Source: CALROG01 sp943369755 (lineage in GTDB: Bacteria > Pseudomonadota > Gammaproteobacteria > Burkholderiales > Burkholderiaceae_C). Taken from it: DNA of 64,000 nucleotides. Of the stretch, positions 17,101-32,100 are shown in pieces; position 1 is the stretch's first letter; each line of letters begins with the position of its first letter. The translations under genes and the position numbers were made by a program. A model generated the notes under the pieces. It saw only the letters and a program-made list of their open reading frames with translations. It ran no database searches and was not told the origin of the DNA. Location: assembly GCA_943369755.1 (NCBI GenBank), contig CALROG020000021.1, forward strand, positions 1-64,000, in the 5' to 3' direction.

Positions 17101-20100
17101 GGAAGCGAACGGCGCTTCGGGCCATAAGTCGCTGCTGTTCCTGGTGGCACTTTGCGCCGTTGCCGGTTTTGGCTGGGCTCAAGTTCATAACGCCGTACTG
17201 ACGCCCCTGCTCAAGCGCCCGTTGCCCGCCGCGGGCGACGAGGTCGTCATCTTGTCCCTGACCCTGGCTTCGTTGCTGGGCCTTGCCTTGGCTTTGTTCA
17301 ACAGCGCGACCAAGATGGGCCTGCTGTCCAAGCTCGCCGAGCGCGTGACCTATGTGCTCATGCCCCCGCTGATCCTGATCTTCCTGGTGCTGGGCACGAT
17401 TTTCCTTGGCGTGGCAACCCCCACCGAGGGCGGTGCCATGGGTGCACTGGGTGCGCTGATTCTGGCCATGGGCAAGAGGCGCCTGAGCTTTGCGCTGCTC
17501 AAGCAAGCACTGGAAAACACCGCCAAGCTGGCCAGCTTCGTGCTGTTCATCCTGATCGGCTCCACCGTGTTCAGCTTCACCTTCAACGCGGCTGACGGCC
17601 ACCTGTGGGTCGAGCATCTGTTTGTGGGCATGCCCGGCGGTGCCTGGGGCTTCCTGATTGTGGTGAACATCCTGGTGTTCATCCTGGGCTGCTTCATCGA
17701 TTTCTTTGAAATCGCCTTCATCGTGATTCCGCTGCTGGCACCGGTGGCCGAGAAGATCCTGCCGGGCCTGGTGCCTGGCATGACGGCGGACGACGCCATG
17801 ATCTGGTTTGGCGTGATCATCGCCATGAACCTGCAGACCTCGTTCTTGACCCCACCCTTTGGCTTTGCCCTGTTCTACCTGCGCAGCGTCGCAGCAAAGT
17901 TTGACTACCGCGACCGCGTCACCAAAGAACTGATTCCGGCAGTGACAACCACCGAAATCTACAAAGGCTCCATTGCCTTCATCATCTTGCAGTTGATCAT
18001 GGTCGGAGCCATCATGGCCTTCCCCAGCTTGGTGACCGGTGGCATCGAGAAGACTGAAAAGCTCAACAGCGAGCAGGTGCTGGAGCAGTTGCAGATGCCC
18101 GCCACGGAAGAAGCGGCCAAAGAAGAGGGCAAGACAGAAGAAGAAAAAGCTGCGGCCGACGCCAAAGAGAAGGAAGAAGACCCGATGAAGGCCCTCATGG
18201 ATGCGGCTGAAAAGGACGCCAAGAAGAAGTAGCCGAAAAGCCTCGGCCCTGAAAAGGGCAGGTACAAAAAAACCGCGCCCTGGCGCGGTTTTTTCTTTGC
18301 GGTGAAGGCCTGTAGCGCCTGCATGGCGCAGGGGAAACTGGCAGCATTTGCCGTGCTCTGCGCCGTGCCAGCAGCGCAGCGCCGCAGGCGCTTCACCCGC
18401 CGAGCCATCTGCGCCGCCACGTGGCAAAAGCAGGCACAAAAAAACCGCGCCTTGGCGCGGTTTTTGGTGAGCTTTGCAGCTTACAGCTTTTGAGCTTGCA
18501 TGAACTGGTCGAAACGCATTTCGGTAAAGCGGAACCACAGGTTCTGGTCTTTGCGGAAGGCTGCGTAGTCTTCGTAGATCTTCTTCCAGTCGGGGTTGCT
18601 GGCGCTGATCTCGCCGTACAGGATCATGGACTGCTTGAAGGCTTCGTCCATCACTGCCTTGGGGAAAGGCAACACCTTAACCTTGGCAGCCACGAGGTCC
18701 TTGAGCGCCTGGGGGTTCTTGGCGTCGTACTTGGCTTGCATGTCGGTGTGCGCAAAGGCAGCGGCCGACTCAAGAATGGCCTTGTTTTCAGGCGACAGCT
18801 TGTCGTAGGCGGTCTTGTTGACGAAAGCGTCCAGCTGAGGACCACCTTCCCACCAGCCGGGGTAGTAGTAGAACGGAGCAACCTTGTTGAAGCCCAGCTT
18901 CTGGTCGTCGTACGGGCCCACCCACTCGGCGGCGTCAATCGTGCCCTTTTCGAGGGCTTGATAAATTTCGCCACCCGGAATGTTCTGCGGCACCACGCCC
19001 ATGCGGCTCAACACCTTGCCGGCAAAGCCGCCGGCGCGGAACTTCAGACCCTTCATGTCAGCCAGGCCTTTGATTTCCTTGCGGTACCAGCCGCCCATTT
19101 GGGCACCGGTGTTACCCATCGGGAAATTCACGATGTTGTACTTGCCATAAAACTCGCGCATCAGCTTCAAACCGTTGCCCTGGTACATCCAGGAGGTCAT
19201 CTGGCGGCTGTTCAGGCCAAAAGGAATGGCACAACCCAGAGCAAATACGTCGTTCACGCCGAAGAAGTAGTAAGGGGCGGTGTGGACCATTTCGGTCGTG
19301 CCCTTTTGGATGTTGTCCACCATGCCGGCAATCGGGGGCATGAGTTCACCACCCGGGTGCACCGAGATCTGGAACTTGCCGCCGGACATTTCGCTGACCT
19401 TCTTGGCGAAAGTTTCAGCGGCGCCATAAATAGTGTCCAGCGCCTTGGGGAAGCTGGAGGCCAGACGCCAGCGAATGGCTTCCTGCGCGTGCACCGCGGG
19501 CGCAACGCCTGCTGCGAGCACACCGGCAATGCCGGCATTTTTGATTAGGGAACGACGGTCCATGTGGTAACTCCTCGAATGGATCAAAAGAACAGGGGAG
19601 ACGAAGCTGATTTAGGCCCGGGAAGGGCTGTCAAATCAGGCGCAATTTTATTAACGCGAACACTTTAGCTTTCGGGGGTTTTCCCTTGAGAAATACCCGT
19701 AACGCATTAGCATTCAGCCTGCCGTCAGTATCGAGCGCGCGGCGCGCCCGCCATGGATAGCCAAGCCGGGTTTCAGGCGACGGCCTTGAGGCCGGGGCGG
19801 GCCTTTTCACCAGGTGTTACAAAGCGCGCACGGATCGACGCTTCGATGCCCGCTGTATCCAGGCCCTGCATCGCCAGCAGTTTGGCGGGGTCGCCGTGCT
19901 CGATGAATTCGTCGCGCAGGCCCAGTTGCAACAGCGCCCGGCTCACGCCCGCGGCGTTCAGTGCCTCGGCCACGGCGCTGCCCGCGCCGCCCATGATGGC
20001 CCCCTCTTCCACAGTAACCAGCGCCTCGTGTTGCGCGGCCACTTGGAGCAGCAGCGCTTCATCAATCGGTTTGGCCCAGCGCATGTTGACCACGGTGGCG

Positions 20101-23100
20101 TCCAGCGCCTCAGCGGCCTTGAGCGCCGGGTACAGCAGGGTGCCAAAGGCCAGAATCGCAATGCCCTTGCCCTGGCGGCGCACTTCGCCCTTGCCATACG
20201 GCAAGGGCTCAAGACCCGCGCCCGCGGCCACCCCTGCACCCGCACCGCGCGGGTAGCGCACCGCCACCGGGTTGTCTTGTGCGAAGGCGCGGCTCAGCAG
20301 CGCGCGGCACTCTTGTTCGTCAGCGGGGCAGGCCACCCCCATGTTGGGAATGCAGCGCAAATACGCAATGTCGTAGGCCCCGGCATGGGTGGCACCGTCG
20401 GCCCCCACCAGCCCGGCGCGGTCCAGCGCAAACACAACGGGCAGGTTCTGCAACGCCACGTCGTGAATCAACTGGTCGTAGCCGCGTTGCAGGAAGGTAG
20501 AGTAAATCGCCACCACAGGCTTAAGCCCCTCGCAGGCCAGGCCGGCGGCAAAGGTCACGGCATGCTGCTCGGCAATGCCCACGTCGTAGTAGCGGTCGGG
20601 GAAGCGCCGCTCGAACTCGACCATGCCTGAGCCTTCGCGCATGGCCGGGGTGATGCCTACCAGCCGCTGGTCTTGCGCAGCCATGTCGCACAGCCACTGG
20701 CCAAACACCTGGGTGAAGGTGGGCTGCGCCGGGGTGGCGGGCTTGACCAGGCCCACGGCCGGGTCAAATTTGCCCGGGCCATGGTAGGCCACCGGGTCGG
20801 CCTCGGCCAGTTTGTAGCCCTGGCCCTTCTTGGTCACCACATGCAGGAACTGCGGGCCCTTGAGGTGCTTGATGTTCTCCAGCGTGGGGATCAGCGACTC
20901 AAGGTCGTGGCCGTCAATCGGGCCGATGTAGTTAAAGCCGAATTTTTCAAACAACGTGGCTGGCACCACCATGCCCTTGGCCTGTTGCTCGAAACGCTTG
21001 GCCAGCTCGAACAGTGGCGGCACCGGCTTGAGCACCTGCTTGCCCACATTTTTGGCGGCGGCATAGAACTGGCCGCTCATGAGCTGGGCCAGGTAGCGGT
21101 TCAGCGCACCCACTGGCGGGCTGATCGACATGTCGTTGTCGTTCAGCACCACCAGCAGCCTGCAGTCCGCCACGCCAGCGTTGTTAAGCGCTTCAAAGGC
21201 CATGCCGGCGCTCATGGCACCGTCGCCAATGATGGCCACGGCGTGGCGGTCTTCGCCCTTTTGCCTGGCCGCCAGCGCCATGCCCAGCGCCGCCGAGATG
21301 CTGGTGGACGAATGGGCGGTGCCAAAAGTATCGAACTCGCTCTCGTCGCGCCGCGGAAAGCCAGACAAGCCCCCCAACTGGCGCAGCGAGCCCATGCGGT
21401 CGCGCCGCCCGGTCAGGATTTTGTGAGGATAGGTCTGGTGACCCACGTCCCAGACCAGCCGGTCATGCGGCGTGCTGAACACGTAATGCAAGGCCACGGT
21501 GAGTTCGACCGTGCCCAGGTTCGAGCTGAGGTGGCCGCCGGTGCGCGAGACGCTGTGCAGCACATAGGCGCGCAGTTCGTCGGCCAGCACCGAGAGTTGC
21601 GGGCGCGCCAGCTTGCGCAAGTCTGCGGGGCTGTTGATTGTTTCCAGCAAAGAAGCCATTGCCTAATTGTTCCTGTTGACCACCATGTCGGCAAGCGAGC
21701 GCAACGCCCGCGTGTCGCCCAGAGCGCTGGCGTGCAGCGCCTCGACGGCCTGAGTATGCAACTGCTGCGCCAGGGCGTGCGAACGCCCCAGCCCCAGCAG
21801 GGAGACATAGGTGGGCTTGTCCTGGGCGGCGTCTTTGCCAGGCGTCTTGCCCAGCGTGGCGGAGTCGGCCGTCACGTCCAGAATGTCGTCCACCACCTGA
21901 AAAGCCAGGCCCATCGCTGCACCGTAATCTGCCAGGGCCGCCACCGCGCGGGCAGTTGCGCTGCCGCAGGCCACGCCCATCATTACGCTGCCCTGCAGCA
22001 ATGCGCCGGTTTTGAGGCTGTGCATGGCACGCAACTGGTCTTCATTGAGCGGTTGGCCAACGCTGGCCAGGTCAATCGCCTGGCCCCCGGCCATGCCCGC
22101 GCTGCCTGCCGCCCGGGCCAGCAGCCGGCACAAACTGGCTTGCATGAACGCCGGCACTGCGTCGCTTTCGGGCACCAGCAGCTCAAAGGCCAGTGCCTGC
22201 AAGGCGTCGCCGGCCAGCAAAGCCTGGGCCTGGCCAAACTTCACGTGCACCGTGGGCTTGCCCCGGCGCAGCACGTCGTTGTCCATGCAGGGCATGTCGT
22301 CGTGCACCAGCGAATAGGCATGGATCAGCTCCACCGCACAGGCGGCCCGCAGGGCAGCCTCGGGATTGCCATCTACCGCCTCGGCGGCAGCCAGCACCAG
22401 CAGCGGGCGCAGCCGCTTGCCGCCGTCCAGCACCGCGTAGCGCATGGCGTCACCCAGGCCTGCGGGCGCGTTTGCCGGCACCCACAGGTGCAGGGCTTGC
22501 TCCACACGCTCAAGCCGCTCAAGGCTCCAGGCCGACAAGTCAAACAGGGACACCGGCGTCACTCCTGCAGCCACGGCTTGAGGGTTCCTTCATCAAGCAC
22601 CTTGATCTGGTCTTGCACGGCCTCCAGCCGGTCACGGCAAAACTTCAGCAGCTCGGCACCGCGCTGATAGCCCGAAAGCAGTTGCTCCAGCGGCATCTGG
22701 CCAGACTCGATGCGGCTGACAAGTTGCTCCAGTTCTTCAAGGGCGGCTTCATAGCTGGGCGGCGCGCTGGCCGCGCTGGCGGTTGGGGATGCCTTGGGCA
22801 TGAATGGCTCAGTCGGTGCAAAACAGGGATTTTAGGCGCTGCGCGCAGGGCCGCAGGGGTACAATTCGTTTCCCTTTGCCGGTACCACCGGACCCCCGTT
22901 CTTTTTCCCGCGCCAATCCCCGGATAAAGCGCTTACCCTGCCCCTTCATAGGGGGAGTCTCTAGGTCAGGACGCTATGTCTGATTTAAGTCTTCAACTGC
23001 AGCAGGCCGCAAGCCAACTACCAGTTTCCAGTTACTTCGATGAGGCGCTGTTCCGGCGCGAGCTTGACCTCATCTTCCAGCGCGGGCCCCGCTATGTGGG

Positions 23101-26100
23101 GCACCAGCTTAGCGTGCCCCAGGTGGGCGACTACTACACCCTGCCCCAGGAGGGTGGAGGCCGCGCCTTGCTGCGCACGCCCCAGGGTGTGGAACTGATC
23201 TCCAATGTCTGCCGGCACCGCCAGGCGGTGATCCTGCGCGGCAAAGGCTCGGTCAACGACCGGCCCGCCTCGGGCGGCAACATTGTTTGCCCGCTGCACC
23301 GCTGGACCTACAGCGCGGGCCAGCAAGCACCCGCCGGCAAATTGCTTGGCGCGCCGCATTTCGCCCAAGACCCGTGCCTGAACCTGCGCAACTACGGCCT
23401 GCAGGAATGGAATGGCCTGCTATTTGAGAACAATGGCCGCGACATTGGTGCCGACCTGGCTCAAATGGGCCCGCGGGCCGACCTTGATTTCACCGGCATG
23501 GTGCTGGACCGGGTCGAAATGCACGAGTGCAACTACAACTGGAAGACCTTCATCGAGGTCTACCTTGAGGACTACCACGTGGGCCCGTTTCACCCCGGGT
23601 TGGGCGGTTTTGTGGCGTGTGAAGATCTGCGCTGGGAGTTCAAGGAGCACTACTCGGTGCAAACCGTGGGCGTGGCCAACCGCCTGGGCAAGGCCGGCAG
23701 CCCGGTGTATGAACGCTGGCAGCAGGCGCTGCTGCAATACCGCAACGGCGAGCCGCCAAAGTACGGCGCGATCTGGCTCACCTACTACCCGCACATCATG
23801 GTCGAGTGGTACCCCCATGTGCTGACGGTCTCCACCCTGCACCCGGTCAGCCCGACGAAAACCATGAACATGGTGGAGTTCTATTACCCCGAAGAAATTG
23901 CCGCCTTCGAGCGCGAGTTCGTCCAGGCGCAGCAGGCTGCCTACATGGAAACCTGCGTCGAAGACGACGAGATCGCCGAACGCATGGACGCAGGCCGCCT
24001 GGCCCTGATGAAGCGCGGCGACAACGAAACAGGCCCGTACCAAAGCCCCATGGAAGACGGCATGCAGCATTTTCACGAGTGGTACCGGGGCGCCATTGGC
24101 CCGACCGGCTTGCCGCGCTGATGCCCTCGTTCCCCGAAGGCCGGCACAGCGGCACGGTGGTGCCACTGGAGCGCGCCAACGTTGACACCGACGCCATTTT
24201 CCCCAAGCAATACGGCCGCGGCACCGCGCGCCAGGGTTTCGGGGCGGTGCTGTTCGACCAGTGGCGCTACCTTGACCCGGGTGACCTGACCAGCAACCAC
24301 AGCCTGCGCCGGCCCAACCCCGAGTTCGTGCTCAACCGGCCCGAGCTGCACGGTGCGACCGTGCTGCTGGCGGGTGCCAATTTTGGCTGTGGCTCAAGCC
24401 GCGAGCATGCAGTCTGGGCGCTGCGCGACTACGGCTTTCGCGCCATCGTCGCGCCAGGCTTTGGCGACATCTTTCGCCAGAACTGCCTGCTCAATGGCGT
24501 GGCACCGATCTGCGTCGAGCAGGCCAGTGCCAACGCGCTGTTTGCGCTGGCCCGCCAGCAGGTGCTGCGCCTGCACATCGACGTGCTGGCAGGCCAGCTT
24601 GACTGCGCGGGGCTGTCCTTGCGCTTTCAGCTGCCGCCCCGCGAGCAGAAATTGTTGACCCAGGACGCCGACTGGATCAGCGCCACGCTGCAACAGCGCG
24701 AACGTATTTCCGAGTTTGAAGCCCGGCGGCTGGTAAACCAGCCCTGGCTACACCACACACTGGACGCCTGAATGCAAGCGCTGTGGATGGTGCTCGGTGC
24801 CCTGTTTTTTGCCACCATGGCGGTGTGTGTGAAGTTCGCCTCGGCCTACTTCAATGCCGCCGAGCTGGTGTTCTACCGCGGCCTGCTGGGCATGCTGTTC
24901 CTGTGGCTGCTGGCACGCGGCCAGGGCGTGAAGCTGACAACCCGCTACCCCGGCATGCACGCCTGGCGCAGCCTGGTGGGCGTGATTTCTCTGGGGGCCT
25001 GGTTCTACGCGATTGCCTGGCTGCCGCTGGCCACCGCCATGACGCTGAACTACATGAGCAGCGTCTGGGTCGCGGCATTCCTGATCGGTGGCGCACTGAT
25101 CAACTGGAACCCGCGCAGCGGCACCGACACACCGCTGCGCCAGGGGCCACTGGTGCTGACGGTGCTGGCCGGCTTTGCCGGCGTGGTGATGATGCTGCGC
25201 CCCACCATTGAACAAAACCAGGTGTTCGCTGGCCTCGTGGGGCTGATGTCGGGCTTTACCGCCGCATTTGCCTACATGCAGGTGATGACACTGGGCAAAC
25301 TCGGTGAGCCCGAAAGCCGCACGGTGTTTTACTTTGCCGTGGGTTCAGCCATTGCCGGGGGCGCGGCCATGCTGATCACCGGCGTATCGCCCTGGAACTG
25401 GCAACACGCCCTGTGGCTGCTGCCGGTGGGCCTGCTGGCGTCGCTGGGCCAGTTGTGCATGACCCGGGCCTACAGCCAGGGGGCCACGTTGGTGGTGGCC
25501 AATTTGCAGTACTCGGGTATCGTGTTCGGGGTGATTTACAGCGTTGTGCTGTTTGACGACGTGATTCCGCTGATCGGCTGGCTCGGCATGGCGCTGATCA
25601 TCGCCAGCGGCATCGCTGCCACGGTGCTGCGTGCCCGCGCTGCACCGAACGCCCCCGGAGACGAACATTGAAGGAGCCCCACCACATGTACACCCCGCTG
25701 ATTTCCGTCGAACAACTGCGCGCGCTGCAAGCCAGCGCGGTGCCCCTGATGGTGTTTGACTGCACCGCCGACCTGATGAACCCGCCACTGGGCCCGCAGC
25801 AATTTCGCCAGGCCCATATTCCGCACGCGGTGTTTGCCGACCTCAATGAACACCTCAGCGACAAGACCGGCGCGGACGTTGCCTCGGGTGGCCGCCACCC
25901 ACTGCCCAGCCGTGAAAAGTTTGCGGCCTGGCTGTCCAGCGTGGGCCTGGCCAACAACATGCAGGCCGTGGTGTATGACCGCAATGGTGCCAACTACTGT
26001 GGCCGCCTGTGGTGGATGCTGAAGTGGGCCGGTCATGACGCAGTGGCGGTGCTCGATGGCGGGCTGGGAGCCTGGCAGGCGGCGGGCGGCGAGCTCGCCA

Positions 26101-29100
26101 GCGGCGACGAGGTTTCGCACTTTCAGGCCAACTTCAAGCTGGGTGAGCCACTGCGTCGCCTGGCCACCACGGCCGATGTGCTGGCCGGCATGGGCACGCA
26201 AACCATTGTTGACGCCCGCGCCACAGCACGCTTCAAGGGCGAAGTGGAGCCGCTGGACCCGGTGGCGGGCCATATTCCGGGCGCTTTGAACCGCCCGTTT
26301 CAAGGCAACCTGGGGGCCGACGGCCTGTTCAAACCGGCCGCGCAACTGCGTGCCGAATACCAGCAATTGCTGGCAGGCCGCGACCCGGCAAGCGTTGTGC
26401 ACCACTGCGGCAGCGGCGTGAGCGCGGTGCCCAACCTGATCGCCATGGAGCTGGCGGGCCTGGGCCAGGCCGCCCTGTATGCCGGGAGCTGGAGTGAATG
26501 GTGCGCCGACCCGGCGCGTCCGGTTGAACGGGGCTAGGGCCGGTCAACCCGGCGTCGGGCGGGGCTTGCGTTTGCCGATCAGCGCCCGGCCGGCGCGGTA
26601 CACCAGCCAGCCCAGCAAGGTGCCCGCCAGCGTCAGGCCGCCAAACAGCGGTATATCGCTGCAGGCCTCGCGCATGCTGGTGCCAACGCAGCCCACGGTG
26701 TAGATCATGGTGAAGCTGCCACCGGCCGCCAGCGCCCAGGCCATGAACAGGCCGCCACCCACGGCCAGGATGTAACCAACCAGTTGCTTCATGGGTTCCC
26801 CCACTGCATGAACATGCACCATCGTACCGCTACGCAACGTAGACTTGCCGCCATGACACCTTCACGAACCGCCCTCTCCCTGGCCGTTGGCCTGTTGATG
26901 TTCAGCACCCTTGGCCATGCGCAGCTCAAGGCACCGCGCAGTGCCGGCCCCACTTTGGCCGCGCCGCCAGCGGCCCGCCAGCCAGCACCGGCCACCACGT
27001 CGGCCACCACACCAGCACCAACCGCGCCCACCGCCAGCGCCGCTACCGACGCTACCGCTGACAAAGAGACTGCTGGCCGTCTGGCGGCATTGGGCTGGCT
27101 GCTGATGCTGGACCGGCGCGACTGGGGCACGGCCTGGGAGGCGTCCAGCGCGGTGTTTCGCACCCAGGTGCCCATTGCCGCCTGGATGGACGCCATCCCG
27201 AAACTGCGCGAGCCCCTGGGGGTGCTCAGCGAACGCGAACCGCTGGAGGTGGCCTTCAAGACCGCCCTGGCCGGCCGCCCGGACGGCAACTACGTAAGCG
27301 TGGCCTTTGCCAGCAAGTTCAGCAACAAGCCAGACACCCAGGAAATCGTCACCACCGCACTGGAGGCCGACGGCCGCTGGCGCGTGATCGGCTACTCAAC
27401 CCGCTGAAGACGGCGGCAAAGTTCGCCGGGGAAGGCGCTCAGTGAGCCAGCCCGCTGACCAGCGTCACCAGGCCAATACCCAGCAGCAGCCAGGCAATCT
27501 GGGCCGCGGTTTCGCGCGCGCTCAGGCGCTTTTGTAGCTGCGGAATCAGGTCGGCCAGCGCTACATAGACAAAGCTGCTGCTGGCCACCGTCAAAAAGTA
27601 CGGCAGGTAGTCGTGCAGTTGCGCCACCAAAAAGTAGCCAGTCACGCCACCCAGTGCCGTTACGGCCCCCGCCAGTGACACCTTCACCAGCGCCATGTTG
27701 CGGTCACGGCTGGCCTGGCGCAGCACCACCAGGTCGCCCATGTGGTGCGGCACCTCGTGCGCCAGCACCGCCAGCGCTGCAACGACGCCCAGGCGGAAAT
27801 CTGCCACAAAGGCCGACGCGATCAGGATGCCGTCGCCAAAGCAGTGCACGCTGTCGCCGGTCAGCAGCGCCCAGCCGCCTGCCCTGGGGCCGTGGGTGTG
27901 GGGGTCATGCCCGTGGTGGTCGTGCTGGTCGTGCTGGTCGTGCTGGTCGTGCTGGTCGTGGGCCGCGTGGTGATGTTCATGGCCGTGGTGCCACAACTCG
28001 GCCTTGTCCAGCAAAAAGAAAAACACCACACCCACCAGCAGCGTGGCAAACAGTTCCTTGGCCCCGGCCTGCGACTCAAATGCCTCGGGCAGCAGGTGCA
28101 TGAAGGCGGTGGCCAGCAAAGCACCCGCGGCCAGGCTCAGCAAGTGCTGCGAGCCGACCCGGCCATCGGGCGCATCGCGCCCGGCCACCGCGCCCAGGCT
28201 CAACAAGCCGGCGGCAAGCCAGACGCTGCCGATACCGGCGCTCAGGGTGGCAATCACGATTGCTATCAAAATCATAGTGGCTCACGCAAGCGCCATGCGG
28301 GCTGGCGGTATATTTCTTCAGTAAACAAACAAAAAAGGGCCGATTGCGCGGCCCAGGGTTCATGGTTGGCCGGCTTGCCCGGCGCACGGCAACTAGGCCA
28401 CACCATTCGCCTTGAACCACGCCAGCGCCCGCTTCCAGCCGTCTTCTGCGGGGCCCTGGCGGTAGCTGGGCCGGTAGTCAGCATGGAAGGCGTGCGGCGC
28501 ATCAGGGTACACCACGAACTGCGAGGCCCTGGCGGCAGCATTGCCAGAGGCCAGCGCGGATTTCATCTTATCAACCGTGTCAAGGGGGATGGCCGGGTCT
28601 TTTTCGCCATACAGGCCCAGCACAGGGCCATGCAGGCTGGCCGCAATGTCCAACGGGTGTTTGGGCGTCAGGGCCGACGCATCGCCCACCAGTCGACCGT
28701 ACCAGGCCACCCCGGCCTTGACCGCCGGGTTGTGCGCCGCGTAAAGCCAGGTCACGCGCCCGCCCCAGCAAAAACCGGTGATGCCGACCTTGCTGACGTT
28801 GCCGCCATTGGCACCGGCCCATTTGACGGCAGCGTCCAGGTCGCCCATGACCTGGGCATCGGGCACTTTGGCCACCACCTCGGCCAGGAGCCTGGCAAGC
28901 TCGCCATAGCTGGTGGGGTCGCCTTGACGGGAAAAAAGCTCGGGCGCAATCGCCAGGTAGCCCGCCCTGGCAAAGCGCCGGGCGGTGTCGGCAATGTATT
29001 CATGGACGCCAAAAACTTCCGAGATCACCAACAGCACCGGCAGGTTGGTCTTGCCCGCGGGTGCGGCGCGGTAGGCATCCATCTTGTAGCCGTTGACATC

Positions 29101-32100
29101 AATCGCCACCTCACCAACCGTCAGGCCGTCGGTCGACGTACGAATCGCGGTCTGGGCCGCAATGGGCATGGCCGCGGCCGCATAACCCACCCCCAGGGCC
29201 GCCTTGAGCGCGGTGCGGCGGGTGGCACCGGCCTCAGTGGCCTGGCCAGGCAAAAGGGCATTGAATTCAGTCTTCAGGTCTTCACGCAGCATGGCAGCCT
29301 CCGGGGTGCATTGGTTGAGAGCGACCGTATAGTGACAGCGTTTAGACAACCCTGAATCGGAGAAACCCCATGCCCACGATCCGCGTAGAAATGTTCGAAG
29401 GCCGCACGCCCGAGCAAAAGAAGAACCTGGTCAAGGCCCTCACCCAGGCGGCAGTCCAGGCGCTGGGCAGCAAACCCGAAGGCGTAGACGTGATTCTTTA
29501 CGACATCAAGAAGACCGACTGGGCTACGGGTGGGGAGCTGTGGTCGGAGAAGAAGTAGCGCACCTCATCGGCGGTTGCGGGAAAACCATAACCCGAGACC
29601 CATGCCGGCAGCCAGCAGCAGCGTGCCCGGCAGCAGCCAAAACCCCAATAAATCCATGGGCCCACGTCTGACCCAGACCTTGTAGTAGTCGCCGTGGCGC
29701 CCAACATCAACGGGCAGCAGCAGGTAATAGGTCTTGCCCTCGGCCAGGTCATAGACGCCTTCGCGCACATAACGGCCGCCCAGGCCATGCAGGTTGAACG
29801 ATGCGGGCGTGGGCACCCCCTTGAACGGCTTGCCAGTATGGGCTCGCTTGCCCGCGGCGTAGGTGAAGCGCTGCGAAGTCAGCTCCATCAGGCCAGGGCC
29901 GAAGCGGGTGTCAAAGCTGTGTGACCAGTCACGCGTGACCACGGTGAACGGGCCCTCACCTGGCTGGATGTCCAGCCGTACGACCAGTGGAATATTGCCG
30001 CCCTTACTCTTCTGGTGAAACGCAAAGGCTTCACCATCGGGCAATTGGGTCACCGGTACGGCCCTTGGATCATGGGGCCCCGATTCGAGCACAAGAGTCC
30101 CTCCGAAAAAGCCCTCAAGAAACATCAGGCACAGGACGGCCAACCCCGACAGTGCCATGACGGCACCCACGCGAGCCAACCGCAGACGCGACAGGTTCGT
30201 CATTCTGATTCCGGACGCCTCGCGCCAATCAATGCGCCTGGTCCCAGTTCAGGCCCACACCGACCTCGGCCAGCAGCGGCACCTTGAGCGCGGCAACCCC
30301 GGCCATCAGGCGCGGGATTTCGGTTTTCAGCCAGTCAACTTCTGCTTCGGGCACCTCGAACACCAGTTCGTCGTGCACCTGCATGATCATCTTGGTGCCG
30401 CGCTTTTCGCTGTCCAGCACCTGCTGCACCGCGTTCATGCTGAGTTTGATCAAATCGGCCGCAGTGCCCTGCATCGGCGCGTTGATGGCGGCGCGCTCGG
30501 CCCCTCCCCGGCGTGGGCCATTGGGTGAGTTGATTTCAGGCAGGTACAGGCGCCGGCCAAACACTGTTTCCACGTAGCCTTTGCTTTTGGCCGAGAGCCG
30601 GGTTTCGTCCATGTAACGCTTGACGCCTTCAAAACGCTGAAAGTAGCGCTCGATGTAATTTTTGGCCGCCGTGTTGTCAATGCTCAGGGCGCGCGCCAGG
30701 CCAAAAGCGCTCATGCCGTAGATCAGCCCGAAGTTGATGACCTTGGCATAGCGGCGCTGTTCGCTGCTGACCTGGTCGCTGGGCAGGCCGAACACTTCAG
30801 CAGCGGTGGCGCGGTGCACGTCCATGCCTTCATGAAAGGCTTTGAGCAGGGCCGCGTCTTCACTGATGTGCGCCATGATGCGCAGCTCGATCTGGCTGTA
30901 GTCGGCGCTGGCAATCACACTGCCAGCAGGTGCCACAAAGGCCTCACGCACACGGCGACCCTCGGGCGTGCGGATCGGGATGTTCTGCAAGTTGGGGTCG
31001 TTGCTGCTCAAGCGCCCGGTCACGGCCACGGCCTGTGCATAGTGGGTGTGTACGCGGCCGGTGCGCGGGTTGGCCATCTGGGCCAGCTTGTCGGTGTACG
31101 TGCCCTTGAGCTTGGACAAGCCCCGGTGCTCCAGAATTTTGGCAGGCAGCGGGTAGTCTTCGGCCAGCTTCTCCAGCACTTCTTCGTCGGTACTCGGCGC
31201 GCCACTGGGGGTTTTTTTGACCACCGGCAGGCCGAGCTTGGTGAAGAAGATGTCGCCAATCTGCTTCGGGCTGCCCAGGTTGAAAGGCTGGCCCGCCAGC
31301 GCATGGGCCTGCGTTTCCAGCGCCAGAATGCGCTGGCCCAGCTCATGGCTTTGCGCGGCCAGCGTGGGTGCGTCAATCAGCACACCGTTGCGCTCGATCC
31401 GGTACAGCGTTTCACTGCTGTGCATCTCCAGCTGGTAGACAAAAAGCAGTTTCTCGTCAAGTTGGAGCTGCGGCCACAGCGCCAGGTGCACGTCCAGCGT
31501 CTGGTCACTGTCTTCGCACGAATACTCCGCAGCCTTGGCCACCTCAACCTGGTTGAATGAAATCTGGTGTGCGCCCTTGCCGCACAGGTCCTCAAAACTG
31601 ATGCCGCTGCGCCCCAGGTGGCGCTCGGCCAGGCTGGCCAGGCCATGCGGCTTGTGCACTTCAAGCACATAGCTTTGCAGCATGGTGTCGTGGGCGTAGC
31701 CCTGTACTTCAATGCCGTGGTTGGCGAACACATGGCGGTCGTACTTGATGTGCTGGCCCAGCTTTTTTTTGCTGGCGTCTTCCAGCCAGGGCCTGAGTTT
31801 GGCCAGCACCTCGTCGCGCGGCAACTGCGCCGGGGCGTCGCCATAGTTGTGGGCCAGCGGAATGTAGGCGGCCTGGCCCGGCGTTACGCTGAAACTGATG
31901 CCCACAATCTCGGCGCGCATCTCGTCCAGCGAGGTGGTTTCGGTGTCTAGCGCCACCAGCTCGGCGGCCTGCAGCCGGGCCAGCCAGGTGTCGAAAGCCT
32001 CCCAGCTCAGCACGGTGTCGTAATTCACGCTGGACACACGGGGTGCCGGCGTTGCGCCGGGCTCATCGAACAGGCCAGGGGCGTCGCCGCCCGAGCGTTG